Source of the DNA: Alphaproteobacteria bacterium TMED62 | GTDB taxonomy: Bacteria > Pseudomonadota > Alphaproteobacteria > TMED109 | Length of the DNA stretch: 35,009 nt | Assembly: GCA_002170595.1 (NCBI GenBank) | Contig: NHDP01000009.1 | Location: forward strand, 85,250 to 120,258 | Direction of reading: 5' to 3' | Part shown: positions 25,553-34,190 of the stretch, piece after piece | How the letters are laid out: every line of letters begins with the position of its first letter | Numbering within the stretch: the stretch's first letter is position 1 | Notes under the pieces: model-generated | What the model was told of the DNA's origin: nothing | The model's input: the letters and a program-made list of their open reading frames with translations, nothing else | Databases searched by the model: none | Translations under genes and position numbers: made by a program

Positions 25553-26782
25553 ATGTCAGAATATAAGGTGCTATCTAGGAAGTATAGACCAAAAAAATTA
25601 GAAGAGGTGGTAGGGCAAGACTTTGCAGTAAAGACGTTAAGCAATGCCTTTGCCGAAGAAAAACTAGCACATGCTTTTTTATTTACAGGTATAAGAGGGG
25701 TTGGAAAAACAACTATTGCTCGAATAATTGCAATGGGACTTAATTGTGAAAAAGAAAAAAAACCAACTGCTAACCCATGTGGTATATGCTCTAATTGTAA
25801 AGCAATTTTACAAGATCGATTTGAAGATGTTTTGGAAATAGATGCAGCTTCTAATACAGGTGTAGATGATGTTAGAGAGATAATTAGTTCTTTAAAGTAT
25901 AGGCCTTCAAAGGGAAATTATAAGGTATTTATAATTGATGAAGTCCATATGCTTTCTAATTCTGCGTTCAATGCATTATTAAAAACCATAGAAGAGCCTC
26001 CAAGCTATGTTAAATTTATATTTTGTACTACAGAAATGAAAAAAATTCCTATTACTATAGTTTCAAGGTGTCAGAAATATAATTTAAATAGAGTTTCACT
26101 TCTATCACTTTGCAGTTATTTAAAAAAAATAGTTGAATTAGAGAAGTTAAACGTATCTAGAGATGCTATAACTATAATAGTAAGAAACTCTGAAGGATCA
26201 ATAAGGGATAGTTTAACTATACTTGATCAGTGTGTCTTAACTTTTAATGATAAAAATGTGAGCGCAGAAAATGTTAACCAAATAATAGGGTTGACCTCGC
26301 AGAGTTTTTTATTAGATTTGTTTTTTAATATTGTTGATGGAGATATTGTTAAAGCAGTTAAAACTCTTAAAGATATTTACATTAAAGGTGGTAATCCTAA
26401 GCAGCTAATAGAAGATTTATTAAATGTAACTTATAATCTAATTGCTTCTATAGCAGCAAATACTAATAATGAAATATATGAAAAAGAGAAGTTTGAGTTA
26501 ATTATTAAAAAATGCGATATACCATTTTTAAACCAAATATGGCAAATGTTATTGAAGGGTAAAGAAGAAATTAATAGAGTCTCTCATCCAATGGAGGCTT
26601 TAGAAGTTGTTATAATTAGAATAAGTTATAGTTGTAAACTCCCTAGTGTAGAAGAGGTGGTTAGAAATATTAAAGAAGACAATAAAATTGAGTTAAACTT
26701 GAATCCTGAGAATAATAATATAGGAACTGACATACAAAAAATATTAGAAGCTTTTCCAGAGGGTAAAGTATTAAAAAATTAG
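25553..26782 (+). CDS. dnaX: DNA polymerase III clamp-loader subunit DnaX, short form
   Basis: The ATPase of the clamp loader that opens the sliding clamp on DNA. Residues 1-149 show the RFC-type AAA+ fold: Walker A GIRGVGKTT (46-54), the zinc module with Cys 65, 76, 79 and 82, Walker B IIDEVHML (127-134), then sensor 1 FCTTE. Domain III (collar) runs to about residue 365. Only some 40 residues follow, ending IQKILEAFPEGKVLKN, which resembles the extreme C-terminal tail of alphaproteobacterial DnaX. At 409 aa it is far shorter than usual tau proteins (about 500-650) and seems to lack the regions that bind DnaB helicase and the polymerase alpha subunit. No frameshift explains this, since ybaB starts 23 bases later. 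Confidence 0.95.
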   Translation: MSEYKVLSRKYRPKKLEEVVGQDFAVKTLSNAFAEEKLAHAFLFTGIRGVGKTTIARIIAMGLNCEKEKKPTANPCGICSNCKAILQDRFEDVLEIDAASNTGVDDVREIISSLKYRPSKGNYKVFIIDEVHMLSNSAFNALLKTIEEPPSYVKFIFCTTEMKKIPITIVSRCQKYNLNRVSLLSLCSYLKKIVELEKLNVSRDAITIIVRNSEGSIRDSLTILDQCVLTFNDKNVSAENVNQIIGLTSQSFLLDLFFNIVDGDIVKAVKTLKDIYIKGGNPKQLIEDLLNVTYNLIASIAANTNNEIYEKEKFELIIKKCDIPFLNQIWQMLLKGKEEINRVSHPMEALEVVIIRISYSCKLPSVEEVVRNIKEDNKIELNLNPENNNIGTDIQKILEAFPEGKVLKN

Positions 26783-26805
26783 TAATTAATTTAAAGGAGT
26801 AAAAT

Positions 26806-27117
26806 ATGAATAATATGAGTGGTCTATTACAACAAGCACAGCAAATGCAAAGAAAAATGGTGGAGATAGAAAAAAAACTTAGTAATATGGAAGTTGTAGG
26901 GGAAGTTAGTAATGGGTTAGTGAAAGTAGTGATGACTGGTAAAGGAGTTGTAAAAAATATTAAAATAGATGAAAGCCTTAAAGAGGATATAGAAATTTTA
27001 GAGGATTTAATAGTAGCTGCTATGCATGAGGCAAAAAAAAATGCTGATAGTTTGTCTGAGCAAGAAATGAAGTCAGTTACTGGAGGTATGCCAATGCCAC
27101 CAGGATTAAAATTTTAG
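26806..27117 (+). CDS. ybaB: YbaB/EbfC nucleoid-associated protein
   Basis: A small DNA-binding protein (103 aa) that forms a dimer on DNA and is nearly always encoded between dnaX and recR. The N-terminal helix is QQAQQMQRKMVEIEKKL, the core strand is VVGEVSNGLVKVVMTGKGVVKNIKID, and the C-terminus is GGMPMPPGLKF, all typical. The ATG at 26806 has AAAGGAG 6 bases upstream, one of the strongest ribosome sites in the window. It ends 1 base before recR. Confidence 0.96.
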   Translation: MNNMSGLLQQAQQMQRKMVEIEKKLSNMEVVGEVSNGLVKVVMTGKGVVKNIKIDESLKEDIEILEDLIVAAMHEAKKNADSLSEQEMKSVTGGMPMPPGLKF

Positions 27118-27118
27118 T

Positions 27119-27736
27119 ATGTATTCTAAAGAAATAGACTTATTAATAAATTTGTTATCTAGTTTGCAAGGTATAGGACCTAGATCTGCAAGGAGGATTG
27201 CTTTACAGCTAATAGCAAAAAAGAATACTTTAATGATGCCTTTAGGTGAGATGATAACAGACGTAGCTAAACTAATAGAAAAATGTAAAATTTGTGGGAA
27301 TTATGACTCTAAAAACCCTTGTAGTATTTGTACTAATGAAAAGAGAGATGAGAATATAATATGTATAGTTGAAGAGGTATCGGACCTCTGGGCATTGGAA
27401 AGAGGACGCCTTTATCAAGGTGTTTATCATGTTTTAGGAGGAACACTAGACGCTATCAGGGGGATTAGCCCTGAAAAATTGAATATAGATTATTTATTTA
27501 AAAAAGTTAGAGAAAAAAAAATAAATGAGATTATTTTGGCAACGTCTCTTACTACTGCTGGTCAAACTACGGCTCATTACATAGTTAGTAAGTTTAAAGG
27601 AATAGACATAAAAATAACAAGACTAGCACGAGGCCTTCCTGCAGGTGGAGAGCTTGACTATTTAGATGAGGCAACTTTAAGTCAAGCACTTTATGAAAGA
27701 ATTTCTGTCAATAAAGAAATGGATACTAAAGCATAA
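27119..27736 (+). CDS. recR: Recombination mediator protein RecR
   Basis: RecR (205 aa, normal) works with RecO, and RecF in some species, to load RecA on single-stranded DNA at gaps. Domains in order are an N-terminal helix-hairpin-helix (LQGIGPRSARRIALQL), a C4 zinc finger (CKICGNYDSKNPCSIC, about residues 57-72) and a TOPRIM domain (IICIVEEVSDLWALE ... HVLGGTLDAI). A C-terminal Walker-B-like segment follows (ITRLARGLPAGGELDYLD). The ATG begins 2 bases after the ybaB stop, and its TAA shares an A with the def ATG (TAATG). Confidence 0.97.
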   Translation: MYSKEIDLLINLLSSLQGIGPRSARRIALQLIAKKNTLMMPLGEMITDVAKLIEKCKICGNYDSKNPCSICTNEKRDENIICIVEEVSDLWALERGRLYQGVYHVLGGTLDAIRGISPEKLNIDYLFKKVREKKINEIILATSLTTAGQTTAHYIVSKFKGIDIKITRLARGLPAGGELDYLDEATLSQALYERISVNKEMDTKA

Positions 27737-28242
27737 TGAAAATAATAGTAGCGCCAGATAATAGATTAAATCAAGTTTCAAAAAAAATTGATATTGTAGA
27801 CAATACTACTATATCCATTTTAGATCAAATGTTAGAATGTATGTATAAAAATAATGGTATTGGATTAGCAGCTCCTCAAGTAGGTATTTTAAAAAGGTTA
27901 GTAGTAGTGGACTGTAATGATAAAAGTAATAATAAAAAACCTTTAAAATTAATTAATCCAGAAATTATTAAATTATCAACAGAAAATTCAGAATTTGAGG
28001 AAGGTTGTTTATCTCTTCCAACACAATATGCTAAAGTTAAAAGACCTACTGAAATAATTATAAAATTTCAAAATGTCAAAGGAGTTTTTTGTAAAGAGGT
28101 TTTTAGTGGTTTAGAAGCGACATGTATTCAACATGAAATAGACCATTTGGATGGAAAGCTTTTTGTAGATCATATCAGTAAATTAAAAAAAAATATTATT
28201 ATTAAAAAATTAATTAAATTAAAAAAAAAAAATAAAAAATGA
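27736..28242 (+). CDS. def: Peptide deformylase
   Basis: A metal-dependent hydrolase removing the formyl group from the N-terminal Met of new proteins (168 aa). All three motifs are present: GIGLAAPQVG (about residues 42-51), EEGCLSLP with the metal-binding Cys, and QHEIDHLDGKLFVDH with the two metal-binding His and the catalytic Glu. The C-terminal tail is extremely Lys-rich (KLIKLKKKNKK) and includes an A12 run (28221-28232). The gene overlaps recR by one base and fmt by ATGA, so it is coupled with the enzyme of the opposite reaction. Confidence 0.97.
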   Translation: MKIIVAPDNRLNQVSKKIDIVDNTTISILDQMLECMYKNNGIGLAAPQVGILKRLVVVDCNDKSNNKKPLKLINPEIIKLSTENSEFEEGCLSLPTQYAKVKRPTEIIIKFQNVKGVFCKEVFSGLEATCIQHEIDHLDGKLFVDHISKLKKNIIIKKLIKLKKKNKK

Positions 28243-29186
28243 ATAAAGTATTAAGCTTAGCTTATTTTGCTGGCGGTTCTAAATTTACTTTAGAGCCTTT
28301 CAAAGTTCTTAAAGATAGTAAACATAAACTACAAATAGTATATACTAAAGAGCCAAAAAGAGCAGGAAGAGGAAAGAAAAAAAATCAAAATATTTTATTT
28401 AAAGAAGTAATAAAAAATAATATACGTATAAAAACGTTGAATGATTTTACAAATATAGGAAATATAAAAGCTCTAAAAGATTTAAATCTAGACTTCATTA
28501 TTGTATTTTCATTTGGTTTAATTCTGCCTAAAGAAATATTAAAAATACCTAAATATGGTTGTATAAACATTCACACTTCATTATTACCTAAATGGAGAGG
28601 AGCTTCACCTGTCCAACACACATTATTAAATAATGAAAAAGAAACTGGTTATACTTTAATAATAATGAATGAAGAACTAGATGAAGGAAACATAATTTAT
28701 AAACAAAGAATGGAAATAGATGATAAATATAATTATGGTACTTTGTTAGATAAACTAGTAAATTTGGCATCAATAAATTTAGTAAAAAATATTGAAAGTT
28801 TTGCAAATAACATTATAAAACCTGAAGCACAAAATCACAGTGAAGCTAGTTATTGCTATCGAATTAAAAAAGAAGATACATATATTAATTTTAACTGTTC
28901 AGCATCAGAAGTATTAGGTAAGATTAGGGCATTTAGTCCTACTCCAGGAGCCAAATGTTATCTAAAAGGTGAATTAATAAAAATACTAGATGCAAAAATT
29001 GATGGTGAAAAAAAAGAAAATAAAAAATTTGGATATGTAACTGATAAAAACTTACTTATATCTTGTAAATATGGTTTTATAAGGTTTATAAAAGTTCAAA
29101 GAGCTGGACGAAAAGCAATGTATGCTAAAGAACTTTTGAACGGCTGGGATGTAGAAGAAGGGTCTATAGTTAATGAAGAAAAATAA
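28239..29186 (+). CDS. fmt: Methionyl-tRNA formyltransferase
   Basis: Formylates initiator Met-tRNA using 10-formyltetrahydrofolate (315 aa, normal). The catalytic Asn and His are in GCINIHTSLLPKWRGASPVQ, and the catalytic Asp in NEELDEGNI (usually LDTGD). KRAGRGKK and FSFGLILPKEIL are typical. A C-terminal OB-like tRNA-binding domain ends with VQRAGRKAMYAKELLNGW. The N-terminal loop that usually reads GTPDF or GTPEF is GGSKF here. It overlaps def by 4 bases and the following ABC permease by 14 bases, so the transcript probably continues. Confidence 0.95.
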   Translation: MNKVLSLAYFAGGSKFTLEPFKVLKDSKHKLQIVYTKEPKRAGRGKKKNQNILFKEVIKNNIRIKTLNDFTNIGNIKALKDLNLDFIIVFSFGLILPKEILKIPKYGCINIHTSLLPKWRGASPVQHTLLNNEKETGYTLIIMNEELDEGNIIYKQRMEIDDKYNYGTLLDKLVNLASINLVKNIESFANNIIKPEAQNHSEASYCYRIKKEDTYINFNCSASEVLGKIRAFSPTPGAKCYLKGELIKILDAKIDGEKKENKKFGYVTDKNLLISCKYGFIRFIKVQRAGRKAMYAKELLNGWDVEEGSIVNEEK

Positions 29187-29955
29187 AACAATAAAAGTAA
29201 TAAATTGGATAGGAGTATATACTTTATTCGTAAAAGAAACTAAAAGGTTCTGCAAAGTTTATCAACAAACTATAATTGCCCCAGCTTTTACTTCTTTATT
29301 ATTTTTTTTAGTAATATCAATAGCTTTTAGTTCTAGAGTGAATTATGAATTTAATTATATAAATTTCTTAGCTCCAGGATTGGTTGTAATGGCTATGATG
29401 CAAAATGCCTTTGCAAACACTTCTTCTTCCATTTTAGGCTCTAAAATGCAAGGTAATATAGTAGATTTATTGATGCCTCCACTTAATGCTAATGAAATTA
29501 TCTTTTCATATTTAGCAGCTGCAATAATAAGGTCTATTCTTGTTGGAGTTTTAACTTATTTTTTTATATACCCTTTTGTTGATCTCTACCTGTATAATAT
29601 TTTAATAATGATTGCGTACACCATATTGGGATCAATACTTCTAGCACTATTGGGTTTAGTTGCAGGTATCTGGTCAGAAAAGTTTGATAATATGTCGGGA
29701 ATAACCAATTTTATTATTACACCGCTAACATTTCTTTCAGGGACTTTTTATAACATTGATAAGCTACCAGAACCTTTTTATACAATTAGCTTATATAATC
29801 CTTTTTATTATATAATAGATGGATTTAGAAGTGCTTTTGAAAAAGATGTAAGTCATCATTTGGTTTATGGAATTACTTATTTAAGTGTGCTAAATTTGCT
29901 ACTATATTTATTTAGTTATAATATTTTAAAAAAAGGATGGATGCTTAAGCCCTGA
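29173..29955 (+). CDS. ABC-2 type transporter permease
   Basis: A 260-aa inner-membrane protein with six predicted helices and the ABC-2 (YadH/NodJ-like) exporter pattern. The N-terminal amphipathic segment has YQQTIIAPAFTSLLFFLVI, followed by NFLAPGLVVMAMMQNAFANTSSS, GNIVDLLMPPLNANEI and LTFLSGTFYNIDKLPEPF. Permeases of this type work with a separate ATP-binding subunit to export lipids, polysaccharides or drugs. No ATPase gene is beside it, so the partner must be elsewhere. It overlaps the end of fmt by 14 bases and ends 9 bases before argD. Substrate unknown. Confidence 0.88.
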   Translation: MKKNKTIKVINWIGVYTLFVKETKRFCKVYQQTIIAPAFTSLLFFLVISIAFSSRVNYEFNYINFLAPGLVVMAMMQNAFANTSSSILGSKMQGNIVDLLMPPLNANEIIFSYLAAAIIRSILVGVLTYFFIYPFVDLYLYNILIMIAYTILGSILLALLGLVAGIWSEKFDNMSGITNFIITPLTFLSGTFYNIDKLPEPFYTISLYNPFYYIIDGFRSAFEKDVSHHLVYGITYLSVLNLLLYLFSYNILKKGWMLKP

Positions 29956-29964
29956 TACTTTATC

Positions 29965-31143
29965 ATGTCCAATTATTTACTCTCAAATTATTCAAGAATT
30001 AATATTACTTTTACTCATGGTAAAGGTGCTTGGCTATATTCAAGTGATAAAAAAAAATATTTAGACTTTGCGTCTGGCATAGCAGTAAATTGTTTGGGAC
30101 ATTCTAATGAGGTTTTATTAAAAGCATTAAGGCAACAATCTAAAAAGCTCTGGCATACCTCAAATTTATATCAAATTAAAGAACAGGAAGATTTAGCAAA
30201 AGAAATCTGCAAAAAATCTTTTGCAGAAAAAGTTTTTTTTTGTAATTCAGGAGCTGAGGCTACAGAAGGTGCGATTAAAATAATTAGAAAATTTCATCAT
30301 GCTCAAAGGAACTACAAAAAGACTAAAATAATTGTGTTTAATAATGCTTTTCATGGCAGAACATTAACAGGTATATTAGCAGGTTCGAGTGATAATCACA
30401 GAGAAGGATTTTTACCCAGACGCACAACAACTGGTGGGTTTGTTAGGATAAATTTTAATAGTATAGATAAGCTAAAAAAGATTATAAATAAAGAAATAGC
30501 AGGAGTTTTTTTAGAGCCGATACAAGGAGAGGGCGGAATCAATGTTGCTACTATAAAATTTTTGAAACAGGTGAGAAAAGTATGTAATGAAAATAAAATT
30601 TTATTGGCCTTAGATGAAGTTCAATGTGGTATGGGTAGATCAGGTAAGTTGTTTGCTCATGAATGGAGTAGCATCAAGCCAGATTTATTAACATCTGCTA
30701 AAGGATTGGGGGGTGGATTTCCTATAGGAGCTATTTTATTAAATGATAAAGTATCAAAAGTTATTGAGCCTGGTAGTCATGGTTCTACTTTTGGAGGCAA
30801 TCAATTAGCATGTGCAGTGAGTTTAGCTGTAATTCAGGAAATTTCAAAAAAAAAACTTTTAAATAATGTTATAAATTTAGGAATATATATAGAAAAACAG
30901 TTAAATAAATTAATAACTAAATACTCCAACGTTATCACTGAATGTTATGGAAAAGGATTAATGATTGGTATTAAATGTAATGTCTCCAATTTAGATTTAA
31001 CTAAAATTTTAAGGGAAAAAAAATTATTGGTAGTACCAGCATCTAATAATGTTATTAGATTATTGCCGCCATTGAATATAACAAAGAAAGAAGCTGAAAA
31101 AGCTATAGCAATCATAAAAGAGGTCGTAAGTGAATATAAATAA
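29965..31143 (+). CDS. argD: Acetylornithine aminotransferase
   Basis: A PLP-dependent class III aminotransferase that converts N-acetylglutamate semialdehyde to N-acetylornithine in arginine synthesis (392 aa). CNSGAEATEGAIKI and NAFHGRTLTGILAG near the N-terminus, LALDEVQCGMGRSGKLFAHEW for the cofactor aspartate, and TSAKGLGGGFPIGAIL with the Schiff-base Lys near residue 245 are all present. HGSTFGGNQLACAVSLAV follows. The same family also includes succinyldiaminopimelate aminotransferases, and some ArgD enzymes do both jobs. It overlaps argF by 14 bases, consistent with an arginine pair. Confidence 0.95.
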   Translation: MSNYLLSNYSRINITFTHGKGAWLYSSDKKKYLDFASGIAVNCLGHSNEVLLKALRQQSKKLWHTSNLYQIKEQEDLAKEICKKSFAEKVFFCNSGAEATEGAIKIIRKFHHAQRNYKKTKIIVFNNAFHGRTLTGILAGSSDNHREGFLPRRTTTGGFVRINFNSIDKLKKIINKEIAGVFLEPIQGEGGINVATIKFLKQVRKVCNENKILLALDEVQCGMGRSGKLFAHEWSSIKPDLLTSAKGLGGGFPIGAILLNDKVSKVIEPGSHGSTFGGNQLACAVSLAVIQEISKKKLLNNVINLGIYIEKQLNKLITKYSNVITECYGKGLMIGIKCNVSNLDLTKILREKKLLVVPASNNVIRLLPPLNITKKEAEKAIAIIKEVVSEYK

Positions 31144-32053
31144 AAGAAACTTTATAAACTTGTCTGATATAAAGAAAAAAGAACTAAATAAAATACTAAA
31201 TAGAGCTGTTTCACTAAAGAAATCAAGAATAAAAACTAGGTCATTTAAAAATAGCCTTTATGGTGTTAACCTAGCTATGATTTTCGAAAAACCATCTACA
31301 AGGACTAGAGTTTCATTTGAGATAGCTATTAAAGAGTTAGGAGGACAAGCTATAATTCTTGATGAGAGTACAACTCATTTAGCAAGAGGAGAAACAGTTG
31401 CTGATACAGCCAGAGTTTTAGATAGATATTGTCAAGCTTTTATGATCAGGACCAATAATCACCATAAATTACTAGAATATGAAAGTTATGCTAATGCACC
31501 AATTATTAACGGGTTAAGTAACTTATCTCATCCATGTCAGGTAATGGCTGATATAATGGCCTATGAAGAAAATAGAGGAAAAATTTTAAAAAAAAAAGTA
31601 ACTTGGATGGGAGATCTTAATAATGTTCTTTATTCTTGGGTTGAGGCCTCTAATATATTTGGATTTAATCTTTATATTGCTCATCCAAAACAAGTAAGGC
31701 TTAATGCTGACTTAAAAAAAATTTCTAAAGGCAAAAAGAATGTTATTTTTACACAAGACATAAAAGAAGCTGTTAATAATAGTAATTGTGTAATTACAGA
31801 TACTTGGTTTTCAATGGGCAGTAAAATGAATAATTTAAGTGAAAAATATTTTATGAAATATCAGGTTAATAAAAAAAATCTAAAAGGAGCACATGAAAAA
31901 TATGCTTTTTTACATTGCCTTCCAGCAAAAAGAGGTAAAGAGGTTTCTGGAGAAATAATAGATGATAACAAAATATCAATTGTTTGGGATGCAGCAGAAA
32001 ATAGATTACATGTTCAAAAAGCAATATTAGAATGGTGTTTAAAAAAAATTTAA
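31130..32053 (+). CDS. argF: Ornithine carbamoyltransferase
   Basis: Makes citrulline from ornithine and carbamoyl phosphate (307 aa, normal). The carbamoyl-phosphate site is FEKPSTRTRVSFE; HPCQVMADIMAYEE is the second conserved block; the C-terminal ornithine site has HCLPAKRGKEVS. GTG at 31130 is the start, with GAGG 6 bases upstream, inside the end of argD. Its stop overlaps the start region of the lipoprotein gene. The argD-argF pair is a usual alphaproteobacterial arrangement, often followed by hslO, which is not present here. Confidence 0.97.
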   Translation: MNINKRNFINLSDIKKKELNKILNRAVSLKKSRIKTRSFKNSLYGVNLAMIFEKPSTRTRVSFEIAIKELGGQAIILDESTTHLARGETVADTARVLDRYCQAFMIRTNNHHKLLEYESYANAPIINGLSNLSHPCQVMADIMAYEENRGKILKKKVTWMGDLNNVLYSWVEASNIFGFNLYIAHPKQVRLNADLKKISKGKKNVIFTQDIKEAVNNSNCVITDTWFSMGSKMNNLSEKYFMKYQVNKKNLKGAHEKYAFLHCLPAKRGKEVSGEIIDDNKISIVWDAAENRLHVQKAILEWCLKKI

Positions 32054-32631
32054 TGTTGAAAGTATTTTTTTTTATAAATTTTTTTATTCTTCTATTGAAT
32101 GGATGTAGTTACCAATATAATAATTTAGAGGCAGATAGTGCAAATGTGGCTAAGGTAAATCTGAATGTTAATAGTTTTGAAATTAAAAAAAATAAATTAA
32201 ATGATTTACATAATAAAAATGAATTGATTACAACTATTAACAAAAAAGTTTTAAAGAATTTTGAAGACTGGATTTTAATTAAATTTGCTATTAGTGGAGA
32301 CCAAAATAGTTCATATTTAAATATTCTTAAAATAGATACAAGCTGGACACAGAAAAATTTAGAAAATAAATCAATACTTTCAGTAATTAAAGAAAAGAAA
32401 AATACCTATACTACTACACTTAATTTTGATTTAACATTTACTAATAATGAGGGTTCAACTAAAATATTAAAGGTTTCCTCGAATATTGATATAATGTTAT
32501 CAAATAACTTTTCTATAAATAAAAGGAATAAAGTTGTGAACAATAGAGTTAATAAACTAATTGAACTAATAGATACAAAAGTAACTAAACAATTAAATGA
32601 ACATGCTTTAAAAGAGTTTATATTTAATTAA
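32032..32631 (+). CDS. Small predicted lipoprotein, function unknown
   Basis: A 199-aa protein with a signal peptide and a lipobox, LLNGC, so it is probably lipid-anchored at about Cys25 after processing. The track start (ATG 32032) lies inside argF. An ATG at 32053, sharing one base with the argF stop (TAATG), is an equally good choice and still gives a complete signal peptide (MLKVFFFINFFILLLNGC). The mature part is Asn/Lys-rich, with a predicted helix-strand mix and no motif I recognise. It runs convergent with lysK, 2 bases apart. A role in the envelope is all that can be inferred. Confidence 0.78.
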   Translation: MVFKKNLMLKVFFFINFFILLLNGCSYQYNNLEADSANVAKVNLNVNSFEIKKNKLNDLHNKNELITTINKKVLKNFEDWILIKFAISGDQNSSYLNILKIDTSWTQKNLENKSILSVIKEKKNTYTTTLNFDLTFTNNEGSTKILKVSSNIDIMLSNNFSINKRNKVVNNRVNKLIELIDTKVTKQLNEHALKEFIFN

Positions 32632-32633
32632 AG

Positions 32634-34190
32634 TTAACTTATTGACCTTTCTAATAAAGATAAAACATTTTTTTTACCATAAACATAAAAAAATGAACCT
32701 AGCCTAGGACCACTATCAGACCCAAATAGTATTTGATATAATGATATAAACCATCTCCTTAAATCATCAGGAAAAATTTCCTTACCTATTCTATATATAA
32801 TATTTTGATAGTCTTCTGCATTTATATGGTCTTGCAAATTTTTAATTTCAGATACAAGTTTTTTAATAGCCTTACTTTCATCTTTGTTAGGCTTTCTTTT
32901 ATTAATATTAGGTAAAATGAATTTTTTATAATATTGTATAGATAATAAAATGACATTGTCTAATTCTTTTTCAGCAGCAATACTTATGCTTTCTTTCAAG
33001 TATATTCTTACAAAATCTTTTATAGTAGACGCATTAGTTGTATTTAAGGCTGTTACTAAATTTAAAAGGTTAGTAAAGTCAATAGGATAAGTATGGGATG
33101 GAATTTTTTTTTGATGTATATGCCATAAAGGATTATCTAATTTTTTAATATCATCTTGGTTTTGTATATTATTAAATAACTTTCTATAGTCATCCATGTT
33201 CTTAGGTATGCAATCAAAGTAAAGGCGTTTTGCTCTACCAGGATTATTATACATAAACAAGGATAAACTATTATAGGATCCATATTCTAGCCATTCCTCA
33301 ATACTTAAACCATTTCCTTTTGATTTAGATATTTTTTCTCCTTTATTATCTAAAAAAAGCTCATAACTCATATTCACTGGAACCTTATTCTCTATAAAAT
33401 TTGAAATTTTACTTGATAATTCATATGAAGGTATTAAATCTTTACCATTCATTTCATAATCTACATCTAATGCTGACCATCTCATTGCCCAATCTACTTT
33501 CCATTGTAATTTACAGTTGCCACCTGTTACTAAAGTTTCTTCATAATGATTATTTTTTTTATAAGCAATTATTCCATTTTGTTTATCAATAATCTTTATT
33601 GGAACTTGGAGAACTTTTTTTGACTGTTTACATATAGGTAAAAAAGGAGAATAACTCTCTCTTCTTTCTTTTCTTAGAGTAGGTAGTATTACATTCATAA
33701 TTTTATCGTAATTTTTTAAAATTATTAACAGTTGCTTATCAAATTTACCTTTTTTATAAAAACCCGTAGAAGAAATAAAATTATATTCAAAACCAAAATT
33801 ATTTAAGAAATCTTTTAATATATTATTATTTCTATCAGCATAACTATTATATTTTCCCGTAAAGTCAGGGATCATACTTAAAGGACAGTTTATATATTTT
33901 TCTAGTTTTTCAGGAAAAGGATAATCATCAGGCACTTTTCTTAAAGCATCCAAATCATCAGAGAAAGTAATTAAATTGGTTGAGAAATTTGAAATTTGTT
34001 TTAAACAGTTTCTTACCATATTTGTTCTAAGTACCTCAGCAAATGTTCCTATATGAGGATCGCCCGAGGGGCCATAACCTGTTTCAAAGGTAACATTTTT
34101 TTTATTGTTCATTTTAGAAATTCTATTTTTTAACTTTAAAGCTTCTTGAAAAGGCCAAGCCTTAATTTTTTTAAAATTGATTTCAGTCAT
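32634..34190 (-). CDS. lysK: Lysyl-tRNA synthetase, class I
   Basis: A class I LysRS (518 aa) charging tRNA-Lys, the archaeal-type enzyme found in many alphaproteobacteria in place of class II LysS. The class I HIGH-like motif is GYGPSGDPHIGTFAEV (about residues 38-53) and the KMSKS motif is KISKSKGNG (about 287-295). LQWKVDWAMRWSALDVDYEMNGKDLIPS is a family block. The helical anticodon-binding C-terminus ends with FGSDSGPRLGSFFYVYG. ATG 34190 overlaps the yciB stop by 8 bases (ATGACTGA). It runs convergent with the lipoprotein gene with no terminator visible between them. Confidence 0.96.
   Translation of the reverse strand: MTEINFKKIKAWPFQEALKLKNRISKMNNKKNVTFETGYGPSGDPHIGTFAEVLRTNMVRNCLKQISNFSTNLITFSDDLDALRKVPDDYPFPEKLEKYINCPLSMIPDFTGKYNSYADRNNNILKDFLNNFGFEYNFISSTGFYKKGKFDKQLLIILKNYDKIMNVILPTLRKERRESYSPFLPICKQSKKVLQVPIKIIDKQNGIIAYKKNNHYEETLVTGGNCKLQWKVDWAMRWSALDVDYEMNGKDLIPSYELSSKISNFIENKVPVNMSYELFLDNKGEKISKSKGNGLSIEEWLEYGSYNSLSLFMYNNPGRAKRLYFDCIPKNMDDYRKLFNNIQNQDDIKKLDNPLWHIHQKKIPSHTYPIDFTNLLNLVTALNTTNASTIKDFVRIYLKESISIAAEKELDNVILLSIQYYKKFILPNINKRKPNKDESKAIKKLVSEIKNLQDHINAEDYQNIIYRIGKEIFPDDLRRWFISLYQILFGSDSGPRLGSFFYVYGKKNVLSLLERSIS

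Noticed and set aside
25553-26806. A frameshift hiding the missing part of DnaX
   Set aside because: The stop of dnaX and the ybaB ribosome site are only a few bases apart, and the tail ends with a conserved-looking C-terminus, so there is no sequence in which a lost domain could be encoded.
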